Shown here: one piece after another, positions 8,801 to 18,500 of the stretch
Layout: each line of letters starts with the position of its first letter
How positions within the stretch are numbered: the stretch's first letter is position 1
Source: Nemertoderma westbladi
Taxonomy: Eukaryota; Xenacoelomorpha; Nemertodermatida; Nemertodermatidae
Length of the DNA: 29,476 nt
Direction of reading: 5' to 3'
Assembly (NCBI GenBank): GCA_032718475.1
Contig: JAUCBJ010005403.1
Span: 1-29,476 of the forward strand
The notes under the pieces: model-generated
Databases searched by the model: none
What the model was told of the DNA's origin: nothing
What the model saw: only the letters and a program-made list of their open reading frames with translations
Position numbers and translations under genes: made by a program

Positions 8801-10404
8801 GGGGGAAAAACGCCGATGCTGGAGACGTGACTTTACAGACCACCGAGCCCCGGCCAGTCACCGGATATTGATTGTGGAGAAGGAATGTTTTCTGAGATGC
8901 AAGTTTGCGGTTGATAAAAAGCTGCATTAGTTGGATATACTCTTTAATGTAACTTCCTATAGTTGAAACCTGTTCAACATCATTGAAACTTGATAAAGAA
9001 TAATTTTGGGCTTCCCCAAATCAATATACACCAAATATTCACAATAATTATACACGATAATATAAATCCCTACGGTATATTATTTAATTACCCGCTGTTC
9101 GCTCAGAATTTTAGCCTACCTAATGTTCCCCAGATTTTCCCTCGGTCCCAGTCTTAGTGCCGTAGTGTCGGTGTCGGTCGACCCTGTCGCGTGTCCGTTC
9201 CACCCCTCACGAACCCCGAAGGGAACGATCATCGAGAACCAGCACGGCTTGGCTAAGGGTCGGTCCAGTCGGTAGACTCTGTCGCGTATCCGTACCACCC
9301 CTCTCGAACCCCGAAGGGTTCGGTCATCGAGAACCAGTACGGCTTGGCTAGGAGTCTGTCGTGTCGGTGGACCCGTTCGCGTGTCCGTTCCACCCCTCAC
9401 GAACCCCGAAGGGTTCGATCATCGAGAACCAGAACGGCTTGGCTAGGGGTCCGTCGTTTCGTCACAGAAACCCAACCACCTAGGCTTTCCGAGTCCCTTT
9501 CAGGCTCGTAGTCGCTTCGGCAGCCGAGAAACTGCTCCGAACAGTCGGTAGGCCAGTAGAGTCTAGTCGAGTCTAGTCCTTTGTCTTTCGACCCCATCGC
9601 GTGTCCGTTCCACCCCTCACGAACCCCGAAGGGAACGATCATCGAGAACCAGTACGGCTTGGCTAAGGGGTCTGTCGTCGGTTCCCGTCGCAAATCCCAG
9701 TACAAGCAGTCAGCGTTCCGAGTTCTTTTCAGTCTCGTAGTAGCTGCCGTTGACCAGAGACCGCTAAGGGCACTTCTCGTCAAACCCGTCCTGTGGCCAG
9801 CCCTTTCGCATGTCCGTCCCACCCCTCGCGAACCCCGAAGGGATCGGTCATCGAGAACCAGTACGGCTTAGGTCAGGGGGCAGTCGTTAGTTGGCCACCC
9901 GTTCGCGTGTCCGCTCCACCCCTCACGAACCCCGAAGGGAACGATCATCGAGAACCAGAACGGCTTGGCTACTAAGGGGCCGTCGGTGCCCGTCGCAAAT
10001 CCCTGACACAAGCAGTCAGCGGTCCGAGTTCTTTTCAGTCTCGTAATGGCTGCTGTTGGCCAGGGACCGCTAAGGGCAGTCCTTGTCCTTTAGGCCTGGC
10101 GCATTACCAAATCCACCCCTACAGGCAGCAGGAAGTTGGCCAGGGCCTAATAGTACTCAGGCTAACCTGAATACTGCTTGCATTTTCCATCCCCCCCTGG
10201 CCCTTATAACTATGAAATTATTCCCGTACCCTGTAAGTTGCCCCAAAGTTCGCCCATAAATCGCCCCCAGTTTATTGAATGTGCCCAAAACCCATGGTCC
10301 CGCACCCAGTAGTAATATCGGAATAATCAATTTTAAATAAATACAAAAATATTCAACTCGCGTTATGGAAAGTTGAAATACCGCGAACAAATAGCTTGAT
10401 TCTT
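8797..10404. other. GC-rich insert splitting the transposase
   Basis: About 1.6 kb of DNA unrelated to the transposase. It is flanked by an imperfect 9-bp direct repeat, ATCCCAACA at 8788-8796 and GTCGCAACA at 10405-10413, which may be a target duplication with two changes. No convincing inverted ends were found. The central 9160-10080 is a minisatellite; 8797-9115 and 10085-10404 are unique-looking and contain no supported gene. An intron is less likely: a GTATTT...CTCCAG removal would stay in frame but leave about 20 extra codons. Confidence 0.55.
9160..10080. repeat. Composite minisatellite, units A and B
   Basis: Six A units start CGCGTGTCCG or a variant at about 9185, 9283, 9378, 9598, 9808 and 9904. 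They share CCACCCCTC, CGAACCCCGAAGGG, TCATCGAGAACCAG and CGGCTTGGCTA, about 70 bp each. Three B units (about 9479, 9700 and 10000) share TCCGAGT, CTCGTAG/A, GGCTGC-type blocks and GACCGCTAAGGGCA. The order is A A A B A B A A B. Each A unit can form short hairpins (CCCCGAAGGG; GGTTC...GAACC). The block is much richer in GC than its surroundings. Translations of it give only repetitive peptides and are not genes. Confidence 0.85.
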
Positions 10405-12084
10405 GTCGCAACAAAACGCCACCAATATGTTCTCCGTATGGGAGAAAAAGGCATTCCTTTGTATTGTTCTATTAACTACTGCTCGCAGATCATCTGGAAG
10501 GTAGCGGGATAATGAAATGGAATTAAAAACAAGTTTTGGTCCATTATAGCATTGCCAATGTTCCTTAATGTGGAACCACATGGGAGTGTATACTTTTACA
10601 ACAAACGTTGCCAATTCCAGCAAGTTTCTACCTGGGTCTGAGGTCGAAACATAAAGCCGTAATATGCGGCTAGCGAAGGTGAGCCATCGACTCTGAACCA
10701 TCTTTCCAGGTGAACGATTAGCCAAACTCTGAGAACATACTCCATTTATAACACTGTTGAAAATTTCGTACAAGTATTTTTGGTCACTGTTAAGATCTTT
10801 AGGCATTTCTGTTATTAGGCTTTGATCAGAAATACAAATTGGTTGAAATTGTTTAAGTTCCAAATTCTCACAGTTAACAAGGGCCTTACCAATAGGGCCA
10901 GTAAAAACGCCCGGTCCCATGGAAGTGCCATCCAGATGAAGAAATAAATGTCTGAGCGGCAGCTCATTAAAGTGGAGTAGGCACACATGCCATTGAAGTG
11001 GTTTTTTGAGTTCACATTCTGCGATTCTAATTATACCATTAATCTTCCCTGTGTTGACTCCAGTCCCATCACAACCAATAACACGAACACTACTGAGGTC
11101 CACACTTTCCTTTATTGCCTTAAAAATATCAGTAGCTTTACCAGACTTAGGTGAAACATGATCGATGTAAACCGACCCGGGTTCAGAGAGTAAACTGATG
11201 TGCTCCTCAACTATGAGCTTTCGGCGAAACTTTCCATCGATCTTCTGAATGACCATAGTCTTGTCTTTTCGCCCATCAAAGTACAACCCAGAGAGAGCAC
11301 TATCAAACTTCATTACTTGGCGGCCACTACGACGTCGTTATATCCTATAACGATCAAGGGCTCTCCCTAACTTTGGATATGGTTTCCCGCTACTCGAACA
11401 TGCAGACATGTGATCACATGATCGAAATGGGGGTACAAAATCCTCGTCGTCGGAATTGTTACTGTCATATTCAGGTGAAGAGGGTACATCGGATTCATCA
11501 GATACATCGGGTTCATAGGGTAAATCGGATTCAGAAGCTCGACGCATCCTTAATTTTCGCTTTAACCCAAGAAGATTTTTCCTAGTAGACGCCCAATCTG
11601 TTCTTCCAATGACCATTGCACGTTTATTAGTTTGATCCTCGTAAAAAGCACGTTCACACGCGGGAATATTGTTGACATCAGCCACTACAAATATATTATC
11701 GAAACTCTCCATAAACTCTGCCCTTTTTCTTTCAAACTCTGCTGCACGCCGCTCTAGTTTCCTTGGAATTCGTTCAACACTTTTACGTGAATCATACAGT
11801 CTTAATAGTTTTTCAGCTATTTTATATCGTCCGATTGTTGGAATTGACGCAGTATTATATATCTTTATAAGTTTTTCTGTTAGCTGTAAAGCGGCAGTTT
11901 TATTCGCTACATCATATCCTGTGAGTTTCTTAGATTCAGACTTTTCCCAAATAAATGCCCGCATTACATCAATTTGAAGAGGCAAGACATTTTCACGTAG
12001 TGGACCAGGTGTTCCAAAAAGTTCATGAGTGAGCTGCTTGCGTGTAGTCGGCCCCCCAGGTGTTGTTACTTTGTCTGTAGACAT
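10363..12084 (-). pseudogene. hAT-like transposase, N-terminal and core part
   Basis: A continuous minus frame from ATG at 12084, interrupted only by TAA at 11338. The first 248 codons hold a helical N-terminal region and an acidic linker (SDESDVPSSPEYDSNNSDDED). After the stop come eight codons and 316 more. In those 316, FDGRKD lies at 12-17, IGCDGTGVNTG at 79-89, LLHFNELPLRH at 112-122 and QSRW at 207-210. The CDGT motif and the SRW region resemble catalytic segments of RNase H-fold transposases. About 90 residues usually present before the FDGRKD segment in relatives I recall seem absent, suggesting an internal deletion. The last codons before the split (ENILVAFCCD) should continue into 8353-8800. 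Confidence 0.75.
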
Positions 12085-12388
12085 TCTATGATATATGTAG
12101 GTAGATACACTGAATGATAAATCAAAACTATATTATTTACCGGTACCGGTAGGCAAAATGAATAAAGACTGCTGATGCTAAATTTTAAGAGCAGACATAT
12201 AGTAGTTTGAATTTCCCTCTGTAATAGGCCAACAGCATATTGATAGAAAATGCATTAATCGTTGTTGGCGAGTGCGGCTAAATAAACAAATAATACATAT
12301 ACTGTATTGTTACATTGATATATTTTGTTAACGGCGCCATATTAAAATAATTTAGAAAAATATATTTTCATTTTTATTGAATTTTCGC

Positions 12389-12678
12389 TTTGTGGTGCTG
12401 GGGTGAGGGATCATTCTCATAGACTAAAATTTTATATTTTGCACCTTCAAGTCGCATGCATTAAAAATCTGAATGGGAGGATAGATTTTGCGAACAAAAT
12501 TTTTTTCGAAATACTTGCAATTTTCGTTTTCGTTATAAAAATTGTAATATGTGGTGCCGGGGTAAGGGATTAATATTTTTGGATGAAACCTGGCATACGC
12601 GGTTTTTTCAACAATTGATGTCCATTAGTGAGTGGGAGAGTGAAATATTTGAAAAAAAATATTTTTCACTCCACCCTA
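12389..12678 (-). repeat. Right terminal inverted repeat of hAT-like element
   Basis: 290 bp, reverse complement of 7885-8168 except for 6 additional bases and a few substitutions. It ends CACTCCACCCTA. Between it and the transposase start (12085-12388) lies AT-rich upstream sequence that should carry the element promoter; a TACCGGTACCGGTA stretch is at about 12139. Confidence 0.9.
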
Positions 12679-12686
12679 TTTTACAC
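12679..12686. repeat. Right target-site duplication of hAT-like element
   Basis: TTTTACAC, identical to 7877-7884. Confidence 0.9.
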
Positions 12687-13683
12687 CTAACTACAGTACT
12701 TTTACCGGTAGTGTAACGTGATTGGCTACTGTCCTGAGCAATACATTGTTTAGGCTGTACCGGTACCGGTCACTGTTCTGTATTTTGCAGTTGTGTCTGT
12801 ATAAATTCAAATTTATGTTTTATTTTATTTAATAATCGCCTGAAGAAGGGTTTAGGTTTAGGTTTAGGAGGGCGAATAATAATAATACAAAACGTTTTTA
12901 TTGCTGAGGGAAGACCCTCTATCCTTAACATATTATATAAAACATGCTTGTTGGGACACACACCACATCCAATCCTTGGCCTTAACCTAAACAGATTCCT
13001 TTTAGCCTGTATAGCTGGGTAGGGTATAGACTATGTATGTAGTTACTTCCAACTGCAGATAGGGTGGCAGGGGGGGGGGGTGGTCTTGACCCAATCAAAA
13101 TTCATCCTTCTCCAGGGGAAAATCGACACAACAGCCCCGTCTGTTCTATTGACTCTATTGATGGAAATCCCCCCCCCCCCCCCCCCCCCACGTTTCAGCA
13201 AATGTGGACAGAGCCGCAACTATTCGTGATACAGAGCGATAGGATTTGTTGTGTCATTGTATCTTTTTTAAAACACATCACCTATTTTTTATTTTATTTT
13301 ACCGGTTTCACAAAATTATATCACAAAACTCAAACACGAGTAGTGCAATTAATACGAAACCTAACACGAAAATATCAAGAATATAAAAACAAACGAACAG
13401 AATGGAGGGTGGGGGGGTCTTGGGTTCTCATTTCAAAAAAACGAAAGTGAAAATCTGAAAAAACCGCGATGTATTAAATGAACAGTATCTAGTTCTAAAA
13501 CTAATAATATTCATTATTTAAGATTATAATAATTTAAACCATTTAATAATTACTTAAACCTCCCCATAAAGTTAACCACTTTTTTTGGGGGGGGGGGGGG
13601 GGGGGGTGGAGCAGTGACTTCTTTCTAACATTTGAAATAGCTCACGTAATTTGAAACAACTAAAAATTAAAATTAGGAACAAT
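12687..13683. other. Non-coding stretch with homopolymer runs
   Basis: No supported gene. It contains TACCGGTACCGGT at 12758, three GGTTTA units near 12850, a run of 11 G at 13070-13080, 21 C at 13169-13189 and 20 G at 13587-13606. The 128-codon plus frame at 13064-13450 depends on the homopolymers and is rejected as a gene. Confidence 0.6.
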
Positions 13684-14010
13684 CTAATTTGAGCTGTTCA
13701 GTCCAGCAATGAAATTGGAGACGTCATCCGGGAAATCGAAGTTCATGGCGAATATTAGTGCCAGTAGATAAAGGAACGCTTCGTCAAGAGTGGGAATTAC
13801 CTTGCCGACAATAAACCCCTCCATAGTAACAATCGCAGCCTCCATCTTTCCCTCATCCGGTTGAACCATTACTGTAATGAAGCACGGCAAATCCCCTGTT
13901 CCGGTACTCACTTCAACCGCAGAAATATTCTCCAACTCATCACCGGAATCATCTCCATGGGCAAGCTCACCCTGTCCCTCCTCAATCCCATGGGGATTAC
14001 TCACATCCTC
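13684..14010 (-). CDS. Last coding exon of a minus-strand gene
   Basis: The exon starts after TATTTTAG, begins in phase 0 with GAGGATGTG and ends at a TGA at 13684-13686, giving 108 codons. The first 45 residues are acidic (GDDSGDELENISAVE). The rest is a compact hydrophobic domain: FITVMVQPDEGK, then FIVGKVIPTLDEAF, then YLLALIFAMNFDFPDDV. This resembles a C-terminal domain of uncharacterised animal proteins in which a short beta segment is followed by an aromatic helix ending in an N-x-x-[FY]P motif; I know no biochemical function. The phase fits the exon at 14819-15013 exactly. Host gene or old transposon-derived gene cannot be decided here. Confidence 0.6.
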   Translation of the reverse strand, partial: EDVSNPHGIEEGQGELAHGDDSGDELENISAVEVSTGTGDLPCFITVMVQPDEGKMEAAIVTMEGFIVGKVIPTLDEAFLYLLALIFAMNFDFPDDVSNFIAGLNSSN

Positions 14011-14208
14011 CTAAAATATATTATGAGTTTACAGTATATTTAATGTATTATCATCATCATGGTTAACCAAATTTACGAAATATTGATCACAAACATTTTC
14101 ATATTGCAACAAAAAATTATAAAATAGTACTAATTTAATTTAAAGTAAATTGAAGCTTATAAGCTTCATTATTATTACTTATAAGCTTAATTTAAAGCTT
14201 ATTGACCA

Positions 14209-14440
14209 GGGTTTCCTGTTCACACCAGTCGCCTTTGAAACGTTTGGTCGCCCCGGTCCGGCAACGGAAGTTTTCCTGAAGGAGGTCGGTAGGAGGATAC
14301 ATTCATCGACACAGGATCCTCGCTCCCATCGTTTCCTGCTTCAGCGCATCGCGGTCGCAATACTCGTTGGGAACTCGGCCGCAGTCCTCGGTACAGTTGA
14401 ATCTCCGTCAGAGGGCCTATTCGATATCCTAGAAAGCTAG
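14209..14440 (+). pseudogene. LINE polyprotein C-terminal scrap
   Basis: A plus-strand frame containing FTPVAFETFGRPGPATEVF, then RFLLQRIAVAILVGNSAAVLGTV, ending in TAG at 14438. The GTFTPLVF-like start followed by FET-G and a QRI-x-VAI-GN-A block is the C-terminal signature of a group of invertebrate LINE proteins, the part missing from the fragment at 922-1618. It begins just after two AAGCTTATAAGCTT-type palindromes and has no visible poly(A) tail. It lies in the intron of the minus-strand gene, in the opposite direction. Confidence 0.7.
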
Positions 14441-14818
14441 ATAGCACCTCTTCCTGCACCTGGATTATATATATTTAATAAACATTTTATTGTGATTTAT
14501 GAACACTGAAAGTATTACTTTTATAATATTTACCCCTTGATAATATTGAATAATGATTATATGTAGCAATCATAAATGGAATAAAAAAATAAAATAAAAA
14601 AAAATTTAAAGTAATAAAGTTATGAATTTAATATTTCATTAAAGGCTGGACAGGCCATGAACCGTCATTAAAATAATAATAGTAATAATAATTAATAATT
14701 TGTGATGTAAATCATAACGGTGTATTATAGAAATGAAATAGCGGTATTTTAAATAAATATAATACAAGTAATATAAATATATACTGAAATCCAGTCGTAA
14801 AAACAAAGGCTAACTTAC

Positions 14819-15013
14819 CACATTCTTAACAATGATACAGGCTGGTTCACTAAAGAACATCGACAGACCCATCAATACCTTAACTCTTTGCGAACATTTA
14901 TCCTCCCATTTCTCGCACTGGGAAACGATATTAGCCACAGATTCCCGCCTGTTCTTTGGTGAAGTTTCTTTGAATATCTTCAGTATATTGACTAAGTGGA
15001 AATCAACCAATGC
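14819..15013 (-). CDS. Internal coding exon of the minus-strand gene
   Basis: 65 codons bounded by TTATTGCAG and GTAAGT, phase 0 at both ends. The peptide starts ALVDFHLVNILKIFK, passes through a charged helix with QCEKWEDKCSQR and ends EPACIIVKNV. It joins in frame to the exon at 13684-14010 across an intron of about 0.8 kb. Helical and unrecognised on its own; in the uncharacterised animal proteins I compare with, a helical region precedes the same C-terminal domain. Upstream exons should lie beyond 15135, where a Ty3/Gypsy element has inserted. Confidence 0.6.
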
Positions 15014-15129
15014 CTGCAATAATGCCTAGCAATGCCAATGCCTAACATCCCTGCAATAAATTGATTCCATATAGGTACAGTCATTTGTAACTTCATAATA
15101 TACCTACCAGGTGACATTTACATGGAATC

Positions 15130-15134
15130 CATGT
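15130..15134. repeat. Target-site duplication of Ty3/Gypsy element, left
   Basis: CATGT directly before the 5' LTR; repeated at 19975-19979 directly after the 3' LTR. Confidence 0.9.
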
Positions 15135-15270
15135 TGTAGGATTATGGTGGGGGATTACTGGCTAGTACTGCACGACTGGGTAAGTACTAGGCCTATGGCA
15201 TACTTATTTCATATTTATATTATATTGGCGAACCTGATGTATTATATTTCAACCCAATGTCTATCATATA
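15135..15270 (+). repeat. 5' LTR
   Basis: 136 bp, starting TGTAGGATTATGG and ending CTATCATATA. It ends TA instead of the usual CA. It should carry the promoter and the start of transcription; no classical TATA box stands out apart from a TATATTATATTGG stretch. Confidence 0.95.
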
Positions 15271-15288
15271 TGGCGCTGCGAGTTACTC
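15271..15288 (+). promoter_or_regulatory. Primer-binding site
   Basis: TGGCGCTGCGAG begins directly after the LTR. The TGG start pairs with the CCA end of a tRNA, which primes minus-strand DNA synthesis. The tRNA was not identified. A leader of about 270 bases follows before the Gag-Pol start. Confidence 0.75.
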
Positions 15289-15556
15289 TCGACCTCGTAT
15301 AGACTAAAGAATACAATAACGGATGGCCTATCAGCAAACCAGCATTGGCAGAAACCTTAAAAGGTTGGAATTATAGGATATAGTATTAAAATACCGGTTG
15401 TCAGGTTGTTAGGCCTACGAGAATACCGGTACTGCAAACTACAGTGAAGTTTGTCGCCAATCCTATCCTTTAGACTAGATTGTCACAATAGGGCCCAAAC
15501 TTGAAATCAAACTGGAAGATCCAGCTGATGGTAATATACCGATACCAATAAGAATA

Positions 15557-18500
15557 ATGCCTTATGTGTTTCGCTTGAGCGATCTTCCAAAATTGGATCT
15601 CGAGGTGGAACGCTGCTCGGAATTTGAAGCATGGAAGAAGAAATGGAACTCATATCGACATCTTTCTGAATTAGTGCGGGAACCAGCAAAAAAACAGCTA
15701 CAAGTACTCAATCTCTGTTTGTCTAATGAAACCTTAGCTATGGTAGACAACTTAGGCTTAACTGCTGAGCAGGCAGCAGATCAAGAGCAGGTACTTAGGC
15801 ACCTTACAGCCCACATCAAAGGCCTGATAAATGAAAGTGTAGAGCGACGTCGTTTACGACAACGGCGACAACAGACTGGTGAGTCGTTTGACGATTTTCT
15901 TATCTCCTTAAGAGATCTTGTGAAAAACTGTAACTTTTGCAATGAACTATGCAAAAGTAAGGCAATACGTGACCAAATAATTGATGGAATTATTGACACA
16001 GATACGTCGGAGTTGCTTCTTTTAGAGAGGGACCTTACATTAGCGGATGCTGTAACAAAATCCCAAGCTTTGGAGTCAGCCAAACGTAATAATTCGAACT
16101 CAAATGCCATGGGGACGGGCACAGAAGTTAATGCATTAAACAGAAACCAGAGAGCTTCTTTTGGTACCGGTACTCCAGGAACCACTATTAATAGAAACAA
16201 TAGATTTACATCTAGCAGTTCGGGTAGAAATAATGGAAGGCCTAATATTCCACACTCTTCAACAGGGGCACATACCAATACATTTATTTGTACTAAATGT
16301 GGGCGGGCAGGATGTACCTTCAGATATTGTCCTGCACTATCGGCTACATGCCATAAGTGTGGCCGAAGGGGTCACCTTCAAGCAGCTTGTAGGACAGTTT
16401 CAAATACTAGATGGGATGGTTTCCAAGCAAATTCACTATTTGTGAACAATTGGGATCCATCTGAGACTGATCACTCTGGACAAGAGCAAGGTCAGTTCTC
16501 ATACTTACACATGATCACAATTAATGGATTACAAAGTCAATCATCAGCCCCAAAAATAAATTTGGTCGCTAGAAGCTTGAATGGGTCAACAGTAATAAAT
16601 GCTTTACCAGACACCGGTGCCGATATTTGTGCCGCAGGATTTTATTTGCTAGCCAAGCTAAATGAATGTGTAGAAAACATTTTTCCTTCAGAAATCAATA
16701 CAACTGCGGCAAATGGTCAAAGAATGATATCCAGTGGATTCATACCAGTTAATATTAGTTATAATAACATAGAAACCACCGTTCGGTTTTATTTTTTCAG
16801 TGAATTGCACATTCTGTCATTCAGTCTTCACATTTTGCACCCAGATTATCCCTTACCATTAGTCAATGTGAGTTCTGTAGCATACAGCAAGAAAGAACAA
16901 TCACCTGTAACAGAAAATCCATCAGCAGAGAATATTGTAGTAGGCCAGCTCCAGGAACCCTTGAATACAATTCGTGTTGACGATCTTAAGTTAAGGTTCC
17001 CGACTGTTTTAGATGGGCAGATTCGCACTATGCCTGGGGAAATATTTAAAATTCATCTTACAGAAAATGCGAAACCCTTTTGTGTACATACTCCCCGGAC
17101 TGTGCCATTTGCATTAATGGATAAATTACAGGCAGAAATTGAATTACTAGTAAACCAAGGTATTATTGCCCCAGTTACTGAACCTACAACATGGTGCTCA
17201 CCAATTGTAGTTACCCCAAAGAAAGATTCTTCAAAAATAAGATTGTGTATAGACCTTTCTAAACTAAACAAATATGTCAAGCGAGAATATTACCAATCGA
17301 CAACTCCAGCCTTAGCTGTTGCTGATATATCGAAACAGGCAAAGTTTTTTACAGTCATAGACGCATGGAAAGGCTATCATCAGTGCCCAATGGATGAGGA
17401 AAGTCAATTACTGACTACATTTATAACTCCATTTGGTCTATTTAAATTTTTACGTGCACCATTCGGAGTGTCCTCCATATCTGAACACTACGATAGACGC
17501 ATGGCTGAGGCCTTGGAAGGAATTTCAAATATCCGACGTGTTGTTGATGACATCATTATATATGATGAGACACCAGAGAAACATTCAAAACATCTCATCG
17601 AAGTTTTCAATCGTTGCAGAGAGCGTGGAATCGCAATCAGTGTTGATAAAATGCAGTTATTTAAACGACAAGTAACTTTTGCAGGATATATTGTAAGTGA
17701 AAGTGGTTACAAGGTTGAACCTAGGATCACAGACTCCATGCTTAACTTTCCTGCTCCAAGCTCTAGGACCGACATCCGTTCATTTTTTGGACTTGCAAAT
17801 CAAGTAGCTAATGCAGTTCCAAATCTCACAGAAACACTGAGTCCTTTACGATCACTCTTGTCCAGTAAACAAGAATTTCTTTGGACAGAAAATCATGATT
17901 TAGCTTTCGTGAAAGCAAAGAAGGTGTTATCTGAGGTGGATACATTATCATTTTATGACACTGATCATGAAACCAGACTGACGACAGATGCAAGCCGTGT
18001 TGGCTTAGGTTTTATACTGGCGCAGAAATCTGAAGGAACATGGCACCCGATCATGTATGGATCAAGGTTTTTGCACGATGCAGAAACAAGATATGCTGTT
18101 GTGGAACTGGAAATGCTGGCTGTGGCATGGGCTATCTCCAAATGTGGACCATTTTTGTATGGCTTACCTCACTTTCAAGTAATAACAGACCACTATCCCA
18201 TTGTGCCAATTATCAACAGCCACAGACTTGATGAAATAGAAAATCCACGTTTGCAGCGACTTAGAGCTAAGATAATGGCCTACAACATAACAGCTCAGTG
18301 GATCAAAGGTAGCAACAATGCAGCGGATGATGCCTTATCTCGTCATCCATCCACACCGGCAGAAATGATAGATGCCTTAGCAGAGGATGGTGTTTCAACT
18401 TTGGAACTTCGAGCGTTACAAACTGGGCCAAGAGAATATGAGAATCTTCGCATAACAGAACTAAGGGAGGCTGCAGAGTTGGATCAAAATTATCAAAGTC

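Larger units (their letters stand above)
7885..12678 (-). mobile_element. hAT-like DNA transposon with long inverted ends
   Basis: A complete 4.8-kb insertion: perfect 8-bp target duplication and inverted ends of 284 and 290 bp, both beginning TAGGGTGGAGTG. The ends differ by a 6-bp indel and a few substitutions, so the insertion is recent. Inside, on the minus strand, is a transposase-like gene from about 12084 to 8353, broken by two in-frame stops and split by about 1.6 kb of GC-rich repeat-containing DNA (8797-10404). With the stops and the split the copy is probably non-autonomous, although its ends could still be mobilised in trans. The hAT assignment rests on the duplication length and the end sequence; the transposase belongs to a group known to me only as uncharacterised invertebrate proteins. 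Confidence 0.85.

Noticed and set aside
9116-9822. Minus frames with repeated VPFGVREGWNGHA-type peptides
   Set aside because: They are direct translations of the A/B minisatellite; every frame of such a repeat gives repetitive peptides.
9160-10080. tRNA-like GGTTCGA segments in the A units
   Set aside because: No cloverleaf, acceptor stem or anticodon arm can be built around them; the similarity is limited to a T-arm-like hexamer.
8797-10200. CAGGGGGG at 8798 and CCCCCCCTG at about 10191 as inverted ends of the insert
   Set aside because: Similarity is mostly a G run, the flanking 8-mers do not match, and about 200 bases to the coding border would remain unexplained.
8797-10404. Intron explanation for the split transposase
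   Set aside because: A GTATTT...CTCCAG pair keeps frame but leaves about 20 additional residues in a conserved stretch; a nested insertion explains the near-duplicate flanks better, though it is not proven.
12847-12868. GGTTTA repeats resembling telomere sequence
   Set aside because: Only about three units in an otherwise ordinary AT-rich region; too short to indicate a telomere or interstitial telomeric array.
13064-13450. 128-codon plus frame with a proline run
   Set aside because: It passes through an 11-G and a 21-C run, has simple composition and no motif; its frame depends on exact homopolymer lengths.
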